From NCBI GenBank assembly GCA_015259235.1, contig JABZGM010000035.1, positions 1 to 14,808 on the forward strand: 14,808 nucleotides of DNA, written 5' to 3'. Below, piece by piece: positions 1 to 7,544 of this stretch (position 1 is its first letter; the number at the start of each line of letters is the position of its first letter). The position numbers and the translations under genes are program-made. The notes under the pieces are model-generated. The model searched no databases, was not told the DNA's origin, and was given only the letters and a program-made list of their open reading frames with translations. Source of the DNA: Alloprevotella sp. GTDB taxonomy: Bacteria; Bacteroidota; Bacteroidia; Bacteroidales; Bacteroidaceae.

Positions 1-287
1 GAATGGATGCGCGAAGCAAAAAAATCGTGTTGAGGCGAAAAATTTGATGACGACGAGCAAATGTGTCGGAGTTAAAGGAGAAAGTCATCGATATTTCAAA
101 AAGCATCTCCGACATATTCCTAAAAAGCCAGGACACTTTCGGAAGAAACTAGAAGATAATCCTAAAAAACTCGGAGTCCTTTTTCATAACGACGGCTTAT
201 CTTCTGAGAATATGCGACGATAATTGATATCATCAATGCCTTTCTCTATGGGAAGATAGACCTATATGTCTAAGCACACAGGCTTAT
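1..287. other. Left-edge region without a confident gene
   Basis: No recognisable gene. On the plus strand, frame 1 reads about ten codons (ending Lys-Lys-Ser-Cys) to a TGA at 31-33, which could be the tail of a gene cut by the window edge. Frame 2 stays open from the edge to a TAA at 221-223 and is rich in Lys, Arg and His, but its only good start (ATG at 47) gives about 58 residues that match no family I know. A weak 5-bp inverted repeat (257-261 with 268-272) lies just beyond the stop of the neighbouring minus-strand gene. I infer mostly non-coding or decayed sequence. Confidence 0.4.
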
Positions 288-905
288 CTACTTGACATTG
301 AAGGAAAGCACTCGAGTGTCGCCTAGGTAAGTTTCGACTTTATGGTCGGGAGTGATGAAAATGGGGGCAGTGGGCGCTCCCATCAACAGGAGGTCACCAC
401 GACGCAGGGTAAAATATTGACTCACCTCGGCAATTACATTGTCTACATGGTGCAACCACTGGGCTGTGCTGCCTGACATTTGTACTTCACCATCAACGCG
501 CAAACTGAAGTCTAGTTGAGATACGGTCGAAGGAGTTATTTCTACAAACTCTCCCAAGGGAGTGGCATTGTCAAAACCTAAGGCTGCATCCCACGGTAAT
601 CCGAGTTTTTGAGTCTTTTCCCACAAAGCTGGTGCAATAAAATGGGGCATCACCGTAACAGCATCATAATAGCGAGAAGCAAATCGCGCAGAAATGTGAC
701 GCCCTAAACGACAAATACGCACAGCCAAATGCACTTCTAACTGTGCAGGATTAGCGTAATCAGGTAGAAACACGGGCTTACCATTGCGTTGCAAGGAGGT
801 TTCGGGCAACGTGTAGTAAATAAGATCCGAAGGTGCTGAGGAAAAAGCACCTTGTTCTGATAACGCAGAAAATGAATAGTTATTGTGTAGAACGAGAATC
901 GTCAT
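288..905 (-). CDS. FAH-fold family protein, probably catalytically degenerate
   Basis: A 205-residue member of the fumarylacetoacetate hydrolase (FAH) superfamily, whose active members are metal-dependent hydrolases, decarboxylases or isomerases of 2-oxo acids. The family core is visible: a GKPVF strand near residue 42, a 'LEVHLAVRICRLG' block at 56-68, 'RYYDAVTV' at 78-85, 'GFD...PLGE' at 110-119 and a C-terminal 'GDLLLMGAP' at 170-178. As I remember Bacteroidales relatives, these blocks carry a Glu-x-Glu pair, an Asp in 'GIDFTAR', a Lys before 'GFD' and 'TGTP'. Here the second Glu is His59, the Asp position is His88, the Lys is Leu109 and TGTP is MGAP. I infer altered or lost chemistry. It stands alone behind its own candidate promoter. 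The fold is fairly sure; the substrate is unknown. Confidence 0.8.
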   Translation of the reverse strand: MTILVLHNNYSFSALSEQGAFSSAPSDLIYYTLPETSLQRNGKPVFLPDYANPAQLEVHLAVRICRLGRHISARFASRYYDAVTVMPHFIAPALWEKTQKLGLPWDAALGFDNATPLGEFVEITPSTVSQLDFSLRVDGEVQMSGSTAQWLHHVDNVIAEVSQYFTLRRGDLLLMGAPTAPIFITPDHKVETYLGDTRVLSFNVK

Positions 906-935
906 ATCGTAAAACTACATTGCGACTTGCGCAGT

Positions 936-966
936 AGAAAGTATAGGAGGGCTAGAGAAAAACAAA
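936..966 (-). promoter_or_regulatory. Candidate Bacteroidetes promoter of the FAH-fold gene
   Basis: Read on the minus strand, TTTG (963-966) is followed after 19 nt by TACTTTCT (936-943). This resembles the Bacteroidetes housekeeping pattern TTTG-N19-21-TAnnTTTG, with two mismatches in the -7 box. It would start transcription about 25 nt before the ATG at 905. It lies directly beyond the asnS terminator, which fits independent transcription. Confidence 0.4.
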
Positions 967-993
967 TGCTGCAAGCCTTAAAACAGCGACTTC

Positions 994-1040
994 GCAAAAA
1001 ACTCTCTGGCACGAGGTGTATTGCTCGCAGCCAGAGAGTT
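994..1040 (-). terminator. Rho-independent terminator of asnS
   Basis: A perfect 11-bp inverted repeat (1030-1040 with 1000-1010) has an inner loop that can pair further through CGAG and CTCG. On the minus strand it is followed by a run of six T (complement of 996-1001). It starts 24 nt beyond the asnS stop codon. The stem plus T-run make this the clearest terminator in the window. Confidence 0.9.
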
Positions 1041-1063
1041 GAATAAATCATGAATAAATTAGT

Positions 1064-2458
1064 TTAGAACGCTGCGGACTTTGGCGTGCGAGGGAAAGGA
1101 ATCACGTCGCGGATGTTCTGCATGCCAGTCACAAATAAAATGAGACGCTCGAAACCTAAGCCAAATCCTGCATGAGGACAGGAGCCGAACTTGCGGATGT
1201 CGAGATACCACCAGATGTCTTTGTGAGGTACGCCCATTTCATTGGCACGAGCCAAGAGCTTATCGTAGTCTTCTTCACGCACAGAACCACCGATGATTTC
1301 TCCAATTTGAGGGAAGAGTACGTCGGTGCCTTGTACGGTCTTGCCATCTTCGTTGGTCTTCATGTAGAAAGACTTGATTTCCTTGGGATAATCAGTGAGG
1401 ATGACGGGCTTCTTGAAGTGTTCTTCCACGAGATAACGCTCGTGTTCGGAAGCCAAGTCGCAACCCCAAGATACGGGGAACTCAAACTTCTTACCTTTTG
1501 CCACAGCAGCTTCAAGCAATGCAATACCTTCTGTGTAAGTGAGACGCACAAATTCAGTGTCAACTACAGAACGAAGACGCTCAAGCAGCGTATTGTCGAT
1601 CATCTTGTTGAGGAATTCGAGATCTTCCATGCAGTTATCGAGTGCCCAACGCACGCAATACTTGATGAAGTCTTCTTCCAAATCCATCAATCCTTGGAGA
1701 TCCATGAAAGCAACTTCTGGCTCAATCATCCAGAACTCTGCCAAGTGGCGAGGAGTGTTGGAGTTTTCAGCACGGAAAGTTGGACCAAAAGTATAGATGG
1801 CACCCAAAGCCGTTGCGCCCAATTCACCTTCGAGCTGACCAGAAACGGTCAAACAAGTAGACTCACCGAAGAAATCATCAGAATAGTCGATGTGACCTTC
1901 TTCGTCCTTCTTCAAATCATAGAGATTCTTTGTGGTGACTTGGAACATCTGCCCTGCTCCTTCAGCATCGCTGGAAGTGATGATAGGAGTGTGGAAGTAG
2001 AAGTAGCCGTGTTCATGGAAATAGCGGTGAATCGCCATTGCCATGTGGTGACGAATGCGGAAGATGGCACCAAAAGTATTGGTACGGAGACGAAGATGTG
2101 CGTGTTGGCGCATATATTCAAACGTCTGACCTTTCTTCTGCATGGGATAGTCGTTGCCACAAGCTCCGAGCACTTCGATGGCTGAGGCTTGAATTTCTGC
2201 AGCTTGACCGCCACCTTGGCTAGCTACGAGCGTACCTTCTACGCTCAAGCAAGCACCAGTGGTGATGAGCTTCAAAAGTTCGGGGTCGAACTTCTCCACA
2301 TCGGCTACAATTTGCACGTTGCTTAGGCACGAACCGTCGTTGAGCGCAATGAAGTTCACGCTCTTACTGCCACGACGAGTGCGCACCCATCCTTTCACGC
2401 ATACTTCTGCGCCAAAGTCGGTACGGGCCAAAAGGTCCTTTATCTTGGTTCTTTCCAT
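1064..2458 (-). CDS. asnS: Asparagine--tRNA ligase
   Basis: Cytoplasmic class IIb aminoacyl-tRNA synthetase that activates asparagine with ATP and charges tRNA-Asn. It has 464 residues, the normal length. The N-terminal OB-fold anticodon-binding domain covers about residues 15-100 ('VKGWVRTRRGSK'). The class II catalytic domain follows: motif 2 at about 228-248 (FRAE...RHLAEFWMIE) and motif 3 at 431-440 (GFGLGFERLI). 'TVSGQLEGE' at 204-212 and the C-terminal 'RDVIPFPRTP' are typical of AsnRS. The start gives MERTKIKDLL, right where the family begins; no Shine-Dalgarno is seen, usual for Bacteroidetes. A strong terminator follows. It is separated from the upstream pseudouridine synthase gene by 164 bp in which I see no clear promoter, so it could share a transcript or use an unrecognised one. 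Confidence 0.97.
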   Translation of the reverse strand: MERTKIKDLLARTDFGAEVCVKGWVRTRRGSKSVNFIALNDGSCLSNVQIVADVEKFDPELLKLITTGACLSVEGTLVASQGGGQAAEIQASAIEVLGACGNDYPMQKKGQTFEYMRQHAHLRLRTNTFGAIFRIRHHMAMAIHRYFHEHGYFYFHTPIITSSDAEGAGQMFQVTTKNLYDLKKDEEGHIDYSDDFFGESTCLTVSGQLEGELGATALGAIYTFGPTFRAENSNTPRHLAEFWMIEPEVAFMDLQGLMDLEEDFIKYCVRWALDNCMEDLEFLNKMIDNTLLERLRSVVDTEFVRLTYTEGIALLEAAVAKGKKFEFPVSWGCDLASEHERYLVEEHFKKPVILTDYPKEIKSFYMKTNEDGKTVQGTDVLFPQIGEIIGGSVREEDYDKLLARANEMGVPHKDIWWYLDIRKFGSCPHAGFGLGFERLILFVTGMQNIRDVIPFPRTPKSAAF

Positions 2459-3402
2459 GAGGTTGGGATAAGTTGTTCTAGAGATATAGGGAAGTTCCTA
2501 CAACAAGTAGCGTTGCACAGCTCTACACTCTCCTCGAAAGCGTATCGTAACGAATGACACCCAGGAAATGTGTTGTGAAACAGTCGCAACTACTTGCTTC
2601 GGAAATAATGGAAATTCGCAATTTATTCGAATGAACCCATGCGAAGCATACGTACTTCTTCCTCCGTGAGGAAACGCCAGTCGCCACGCTTCACGTTTTT
2701 CTTGGTCAATCCTGCGAAATATACACGGTCGAGCTTCACGACATTGTAGCCGAGGCTCGCAAAGATACGACGCACGATGCGGTTCTTACCAGAGTGGATT
2801 TCAATACCTACTTGCTTCTTATCAGTTTCGCTTGCATAGTCCACTGCATCTGCACGGATGTCACCATCTTCAAGGGTGATACCCTCTGCAATCTGGCGCA
2901 AATCGGCAGCAGTGACGTTGCGATCAAGATAAACATGGTAGATTTTCTTCTTCAAGAACTTTGGATGCGTGAGCTTTGAAGCCATTTCACCATCATTCGT
3001 AAGGAGAAGCACACCAGTAGTGTTGCGGTCGAGACGACCTACAGGGTAGATACGCTCCATGCAAGCATTACGTACGAGGTCCATCACCGTCTTGCGGTTT
3101 TGAGGATCTTCGCTAGTAGTCACATAGCCCTTAGGCTTATTGAGCAAAACATATATTTTCTTCTCAGCCTTCACTTGTTGGTCGTGGAAGAGAATGGTAT
3201 CGGTGCGGAGTACTTTGTGTCCGAGTTCGGTGATGACTTCACCATTCACCTTGACCACACCTGCTTCGATGTACTTATCGGCATCACGACGAGAACAAAC
3301 CCCTGCATTTGCCAAGAACTTATTCAAGCGGATAGGCTTCGTAGGATCGAAAGCTTCTTCTTTGTATTCAATACGACGCTTGCCAGGGTTAGAGAACTTG
3401 TT

Positions 3403-3833
3403 GTAGCCACCACGGTTGAAACCACCTTGACTGCCACGATTGTAGCCGCCTTGTTGGCGATTGCCGTAGTTGCCACTACGGTTACCATAACCGCCGCCAT
3501 TGTTGCCATTGCCGTAGCTGGGACGACCATATTCGCCACCTTGAGCACCATAGCCACCAGACTGACGTTGGTAACCACCTTGTTGACGATTGCCGTAGTT
3601 GCCACCACGATTGCCAAACCGCCTTCGCTACGTTGGTAGCCACCACTTTGTGCATTGTAACCACCGTTTTGACGATTGCCGTAGCTTCCACCGCGATTGT
3701 AACCGCCATTACCACGATTATAGCCGCCGCTTTGACGTTCGCCATAACCGCCTTGACGATCATTATAGTTGTTGCCACCGCGATTGTAGCCGCGATTGCC
3801 ATTATTACTGTTGTAGCTGGAATGCCCGCCATA
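3403..3833 (-). repeat. Low-complexity Gly/Asn/Arg/Tyr repeat segment of the pseudouridine synthase gene
   Basis: Irregular repeats of units such as GGYNRGG, YGNRQQGGY and YGNRSG encode a disordered, positively charged arm resembling RGG-type RNA-binding tails. At DNA level the plus strand shows recurring 'gattgccgtagttgcc' and 'ttgtagccgcc' segments. Such repeats favour slippage and assembly error, and the frameshift at 3616-3618 lies inside them. Confidence 0.85.
3615..3618 (-). other. Inferred one-base deletion (frameshift site)
   Basis: Upstream codons start at positions congruent to 2 modulo 3 and read ...GGC (3623) GGT (3620). The downstream repeat reads GGC (3615) AAT (3612) CGT (3609) in the other frame. 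Two bases (3616-3617) are left between them. Restoring one base gives Gly-Gly-Phe-Gly-Asn-Arg or Gly-Gly-Tyr-Gly-Asn-Arg, matching the neighbouring repeat units. The plus strand has a short AAA run here. Confidence 0.8.
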
Positions 3834-4013
3834 AGTTTGGCGTTCCGCATTGTTTCCCTCACGGGTAAAACGCGGACGGGGAGAACGGTTTTCGTTGTGT
3901 CCTCCGTTAGACGAAGTGTAGCCCTCGCGGCGGCCTCCGTCGTAATTGTGCTGATCGTAATCGCTCATTGCTTTAATAAATTTAGAATGTACTTTATATT
4001 TATATTGTATAAG

Positions 4014-4029
4014 TCGACCTCACGGTCGA
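4014..4029. repeat. Perfect 6-bp inverted repeat upstream of the pseudouridine synthase gene
   Basis: TCGACC (4014-4019) and GGTCGA (4024-4029) flank a 4-nt loop, about 45 nt before the ATG at 3968 and likely inside the leader. It could be an operator or a leader hairpin. No protein is indicated by the sequence. Confidence 0.4.
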
Positions 4030-4094
4030 GAAAGGATAGAAAGTGCGATTACCTATTGACAACTATGCGCTATTGTGCGTTAGTTCACTTCTTG

Positions 4095-4132
4095 ATATAG
4101 ATATGTATGCACGATGTCACGAGCATCTATAT
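4095..4132. repeat. AT-rich inverted repeat between purB and the pseudouridine synthase gene
   Basis: ATATAGAT (4095-4102) pairs perfectly with ATCTATAT (4125-4132) across a 22-nt loop. No T-run follows on either strand. The function is unknown and chance is possible in AT-rich spacer. Confidence 0.35.
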
Positions 4133-4177
4133 AGTGTGTCAAAAGAAATTCGCCCTTCTATTAGATAGTGTACTCAC

Positions 4178-4204
4178 GCATCATGGGAACAAGTCCCAAG
4201 ATGC
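4178..4204 (-). terminator. Hairpin downstream of purB, possible weak terminator
   Basis: GCATC (4178-4182) pairs with GATGC (4200-4204), and after one A/A mismatch TGGGA (4184-4188) pairs with TCCCA (4194-4198) around a 5-nt loop. It begins about 25 nt beyond the purB stop codon. No T-run follows on the minus strand, so it may be a 3'-end stabilising structure rather than an intrinsic terminator. Confidence 0.5.
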
Positions 4205-4228
4205 ATGGAAAGTTCGGCTTCAATCTCC

Positions 4229-5575
4229 TTAAATACCAGTGTAGTTGTGAGGAGTGATTTTGTGCAGCTCAGCTTTGATCTCATCGCTCACCTCGAGCGT
4301 GTCGATAAACTCAGAGATGCTTTGCTCTGTGATGGCAGCATTCGTGCGCGTAAGCGCCTTGAGTGCTTCATAAGGATGAGGATAGGCTTCGCGACGAAGG
4401 ATCGTTTGGATAGCTTCTGCGCAAACTGCCCAGTTATGCTCGAGGTCAGCAGCCAAAGTTTCCTCTCGTAGCAACAATTTGCCGAGTCCCTTGAGCGTAG
4501 ATGAGAAAGCTATGAGCGCGTGTCCCATGGGCACACCCACATTGCGCAATACAGTAGAGTCTGTCAAGTCACGCTGCAAACGACTGATTGGCAATTTCAT
4601 GCTGAGATGCTCAAGAATTGCGTTAGCAACTCCCAAGTTACCTTCTGAATTCTCAAAGTCGATAGGATTCACCTTGTGCGGCATCGCGCTAGACCCCACT
4701 TCCCCAGCCTTAATCTTCTGTTTGAAGTATTCCATCGATACATATTGCCAGAAGTCTCTATCGAGGTCGATGAGAATCGTATGGATGCGACGCATGGCAT
4801 CAAACACAGCTGCAAGGTTATCGTAGTTGGCAATCTGAGTGGTGTAGGCTTCGCGCACAAGTCCGAGCTTTTCAGCTACAAACTTATTACCAAATTCTGC
4901 CCAATAGATATGAGGATAAGCCACGTGGTGCGCATTGAAGTTACCAGTTGCCCCCCCAAACTTGCCACTCAAAGGCACAGCCTTGAGTTGATTGAGCTGT
5001 TGTTCCAAACGATAACCGAAGACACGCACTTCTTTACCTAAGCGAGTAGGCGAAGCAGGCTGTCCATGAGTTTTTGCCAACATGGGGATATCTTTCCATT
5101 CTTCCGCACGCTGATTCACGGCATCAATGACTTCTTGCAAGAGAGGTACATACACATTGTCAAGGCTATCCTTGAGCATCAAGGGGAAAGCCGTGTTATT
5201 GATGTCTTGTGACGTTAGACCGAAGTGAATAAACTCCTTATAGGCTTCCAAACCACCGATTTTATCGAATTCCTCTTTGATGAAGTATTCAATCGCTTTA
5301 ACATCATGGTTGGTTACAGACTCAATGGCTTTGACACGCGCAGCGTCTTCTTCAGAGAAGTTCTCATAGATTGCGCGGAATCGTGGGAAGAGGCCCTGCT
5401 CGCAATCAGCCAACTGTGGTAAGGGCAACTCACAAAGCGTGATGAAATACTCAATTTCTACACGCACACGATACTTCATCAGAGCATACTCTGAGAAATA
5501 AGGGGCAAGCGCTTCGGTTTTACTACGGTAACGTCCATCAATGGGCGACACTGCTGTGAGGATATCTAATTCCAT
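4229..5575 (-). CDS. purB: Adenylosuccinate lyase
   Basis: Cytoplasmic homotetrameric lyase of purine synthesis. It releases fumarate from SAICAR to give AICAR, and from adenylosuccinate to give AMP. The 448 residues fit the longer, E. coli-like PurB type. Visible marks are 'SPIDGRY' at 10-16, 'TNHDVKAIEYF' at 88-98, 'GLTSQDINNTA' at 119-129, the catalytic His170 in 'KTHGQPASPT', 'GKFGGATGNFNAH' at 204-216 and the fumarase/aspartase-superfamily signature 'GSSAMPHKVNPIDFENSEGN' at 294-313 with the catalytic Ser295 or Ser296 on its mobile loop. The start at MELDILTAVSPIDGRY is where the family begins. It is flanked by spacers of 131 and 260 bp, so it is probably transcribed alone. I see no clear -7 box upstream. 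Confidence 0.97.
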   Translation of the reverse strand: MELDILTAVSPIDGRYRSKTEALAPYFSEYALMKYRVRVEIEYFITLCELPLPQLADCEQGLFPRFRAIYENFSEEDAARVKAIESVTNHDVKAIEYFIKEEFDKIGGLEAYKEFIHFGLTSQDINNTAFPLMLKDSLDNVYVPLLQEVIDAVNQRAEEWKDIPMLAKTHGQPASPTRLGKEVRVFGYRLEQQLNQLKAVPLSGKFGGATGNFNAHHVAYPHIYWAEFGNKFVAEKLGLVREAYTTQIANYDNLAAVFDAMRRIHTILIDLDRDFWQYVSMEYFKQKIKAGEVGSSAMPHKVNPIDFENSEGNLGVANAILEHLSMKLPISRLQRDLTDSTVLRNVGVPMGHALIAFSSTLKGLGKLLLREETLAADLEHNWAVCAEAIQTILRREAYPHPYEALKALTRTNAAITEQSISEFIDTLEVSDEIKAELHKITPHNYTGI

Positions 5576-5707
5576 GGGAGAGATAGATTATGTTGGGGGA
5601 TTTGAAGTAACTTGGTGAACAAACAGCGGAAGAAGCCTTAATCTATATAATATATACGAGAGAACTTTGTAGTTCGTACCATGCTGTTGCATCTATAATA
5701 GCAAGGC

Positions 5708-6121
5708 TCAACGTAATCGCCAGCGATTTTTGACCCAAACAAAAGAAAGTAGCACTTCTTCGTGGGTTTGATTGCGATAGTTGACACGCAGCATCACGTT
5801 GGTTTGCCTTCCATCTGCAGAGGGTGTAAGATTCACCACGCGTGCAGAAGCGACACCGCCCATCTTTTCTTGTTGCAAAACAGCGTGTTGCTTATGCAAA
5901 TCTGCCATTTGTTTGCGATAAGCTTCGGGAGCATTATCACAAGACGCCATCTCTGCGATGTAGGCTGCATATTGTCCCTGCTGATATAAGCCATACACAC
6001 GCTCCACTTCTGCACTTTCGAGAGGTGGAATCTGCACGGCTGTTGTTTCCGACTTAGCAGAAGTGCATGCTGAAATAAAGATGCAGCAGACAAGATAGCT
6101 TAACCACAAGAACTGACGCAT
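5708..6121 (-). CDS. Small lipoprotein, NTF2-like (DUF4878-type)
   Basis: A 137-residue predicted lipoprotein. An N-terminal signal (MRQFLWLSYLVCCIFISAC) ends in the lipobox Ile-Ser-Ala-Cys with Cys19 as lipidation site. The following residues (TSAKSETT) lack the acidic run linked to surface export in Bacteroidetes, so I infer a periplasm-facing location. The mature part has an opening helix pair ('VERVYGLYQQGQYAAYIAEM', then 'YRKQMADLHKQHAVLQQEKMGG') followed by strands ending 'VLLSFVWVKNRWRLR'. This resembles small NTF2-like DUF4878 lipoproteins, where such a fold binds ligands or serves as scaffold. The family match is from memory and moderate. The ATG lies 6 nt beyond the der stop, so the two are surely co-transcribed. 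No enzyme residues are recognisable. Confidence 0.82.
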   Translation of the reverse strand: MRQFLWLSYLVCCIFISACTSAKSETTAVQIPPLESAEVERVYGLYQQGQYAAYIAEMASCDNAPEAYRKQMADLHKQHAVLQQEKMGGVASARVVNLTPSADGRQTNVMLRVNYRNQTHEEVLLSFVWVKNRWRLR

Positions 6122-6127
6122 AGTCTT

Positions 6128-7441
6128 TTATTTCTGACGAATGAAGATATTGATAGGACAGCCACTGAAATCCCAGAACTCACGAATCTTGTTTTCCAAG
6201 AAACGCTTGTAAGGATCGCGCACATATTGTGGCAAATTCGCATAAAACACAAACGTGGGTATTTGCGTGTCGCGGATTTGTGCGCAGTATTTAATCTTGA
6301 TATATTTGCCTTTGATTGAGGGAGGAGGATAGGCTTCGATGAGAGGAAGAAGTTTTTCGTTCAATGCCGAAGTACCCACGTGGCGTTTACGATTGAGGTA
6401 AACCTCTTTTGCCGTTTCAAGCACCTTAAAGATGCGTTGCTTTGTGAGCGCAGAAGAGAAGATGATGGGGAAGTCGGTGAAGGGTGCCATACGTTCGCGT
6501 ATGGTATCTTCGAAGTGAGAAATCACCTTTTGTGTTTTTTCTTCCACCGTATCCCACTTATTCACCACCACAACAAGACTCTTGTTGTTACGTTGCACAA
6601 GTTGAAAGATATTCATGTCTTGTGATTCTATACCACGAGTAGCATCAATAAGGAGGATACAAACATCAGAGTTTTCAATGGCGCGAATGGAACGCATCAC
6701 ACTATAGAACTCCAAATCCTCAGACACTTTATTTTTCTTGCGTATACCCGCGGTATCTACCAAGTAGAAGTCGAAACCAAACTTATCATAACGCGTGAGG
6801 ATAGAGTCACGAGTGGTGCCAGCAATATCCGTAACAATATGCCGGTCCTCTCCAATAAAGGCATTGATTAACGAACTCTTTCCTGCATTAGGACGCCCCA
6901 CAACAGAGAAGCGGGGGATATTTTCCTCACCTTCTTCTTGGTTCTTCGTGGGAAGTTCAGCAAGAATCAAATCAAGCAAATCGCCGGTTCCACTACCTGT
7001 GGCGGCAGAAACACAATAAGGCTCTCCCAATCCTAAGGCATAGAATTCGGGAGCCCCGTAGCGATCTTCATTTTGATCCGTTTTATTGGCACAAAGAATG
7101 ACAGGAGTTTTGGCGCGGCGCAAGATTTGTGCCACTTGTGTATCTAAGTCTGTGATGCCGTTTTGCACATCAACGACAAAAAGAATGAGGTCCGCCTCTT
7201 CAGTAGCCAAGACTACTTGCTTACGGATTTCTTCCTCAAAAATATCGTCGGAGTTTACGACCCAACCACCCGTGTCCACGAGCGAGAATTCGCGCGTACC
7301 CCACTCTACCTTACCATATTGGCGGTCACGTGTAGTACCAGCTTCATCACTAACGATGGCTTGGCGCGTTCCGGTGAGTCGATTAAAAAGCGTGGATTTG
7401 CCCACATTGGGGCGTCCCACGATAGCTACTAAGTTAGACAT
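6128..7441 (-). CDS. der: Ribosome biogenesis GTPase Der (EngA)
   Basis: Essential double GTPase that binds the 50S precursor and supports its late assembly. The 437 residues hold two G domains in tandem and a C-terminal KH-like domain. G domain 1: P-loop GRPNVGKS at 9-16, DTGG at 56-59, NKTD at 119-122. G domain 2: P-loop GRPNAGKS at 182-189, DTAG at 229-232, NKWD at 294-297. The KH-like part covers about 350-437 and ends 'INIFIRQK'. All nucleotide-binding motifs are intact. The start MSNLVAIVGRPNVGKS is the usual one. A near-consensus Bacteroidetes promoter lies upstream (7513-7544), giving a leader of about 65 nt. Downstream it is followed after 6 nt by the lipoprotein gene. No era gene is adjacent. 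Confidence 0.98.
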   Translation of the reverse strand: MSNLVAIVGRPNVGKSTLFNRLTGTRQAIVSDEAGTTRDRQYGKVEWGTREFSLVDTGGWVVNSDDIFEEEIRKQVVLATEEADLILFVVDVQNGITDLDTQVAQILRRAKTPVILCANKTDQNEDRYGAPEFYALGLGEPYCVSAATGSGTGDLLDLILAELPTKNQEEGEENIPRFSVVGRPNAGKSSLINAFIGEDRHIVTDIAGTTRDSILTRYDKFGFDFYLVDTAGIRKKNKVSEDLEFYSVMRSIRAIENSDVCILLIDATRGIESQDMNIFQLVQRNNKSLVVVVNKWDTVEEKTQKVISHFEDTIRERMAPFTDFPIIFSSALTKQRIFKVLETAKEVYLNRKRHVGTSALNEKLLPLIEAYPPPSIKGKYIKIKYCAQIRDTQIPTFVFYANLPQYVRDPYKRFLENKIREFWDFSGCPINIFIRQK

Positions 7442-7512
7442 TCGTTATAACGTTTCTTTTCGGTAATAGGGAGCACAGCCTCACGGCTTTCTCCACGATT
7501 TAATTGTGCGCG

Positions 7513-7544
7513 CAAAGATACGGAATTATATGGACTACCGCAAA
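7513..7544 (-). promoter_or_regulatory. Consensus Bacteroidetes promoter of der
   Basis: On the minus strand TTTG (7541-7544) is followed after 20 nt by TATCTTTG (7513-7520), a perfect match to TTTG-N20-TAnnTTTG recognised by the Bacteroidetes primary sigma factor. Transcription would begin near 7506, about 65 nt before the der ATG. Confidence 0.75.

Larger units (their letters stand above)
2623..3968 (-). pseudogene. rluB: RluB/RsuA-family rRNA pseudouridine synthase with Gly-rich N-terminal extension, interrupted by a one-base deletion
   Basis: Family members convert a specific uridine of rRNA (RluB: 23S) to pseudouridine. The C-terminal part is intact: an S4 RNA-binding domain (RLNKFLANAGVCSRRDADKYI, reading frame through 3330), then the catalytic block 'YPVGRLDRNTTGVLLLTNDG' with the nucleophilic Asp encoded at 3028-3030, to the stop at 2623. 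Upstream lies a long Gly/Asn/Arg/Tyr/Gln-rich extension starting with MSDYDQHNYD at 3968. The two parts are in different frames. Adding one base at 3616-3618 joins them into one 448-residue protein with no stops and keeps the repeat pattern unbroken. As written, the upstream frame runs through a nonsense segment to a TGA at 3324-3326. This overlaps a TTG at 3325-3327 that could restart translation of the enzyme (234 residues). A sequencing error is as likely as a real mutation. The RluB rather than RsuA/RluE assignment is moderate. Confidence 0.85.

Noticed and set aside
1172..2185. Long plus-strand open frame (337 codons) opposite asnS
   Set aside because: It is antisense to the fully conserved asnS coding sequence and its translation shows no family features; it is a codon-usage shadow.
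3612..3623. Programmed -1 ribosomal frameshift in the pseudouridine synthase gene
   Set aside because: The shift direction would be -1, but the site reads CGGTTTG, not a canonical X-XXY-YYZ slippery heptamer, and no stimulatory stem is obvious. A DNA deletion or sequencing error is simpler.
3403..3833. Possible CRISPR or other non-coding repeat array
   Set aside because: Repeats are irregular, codon-phased and encode Gly-rich peptide units; there is no constant repeat/spacer pattern.
3100..4100. Plus-strand frames rich in Ala/Thr/Ile/Val opposite the pseudouridine synthase gene
   Set aside because: They are antisense readings of the Gly-rich repeat arm; the apparent hydrophobic repeats come from the complement of Gly/Asn codons.
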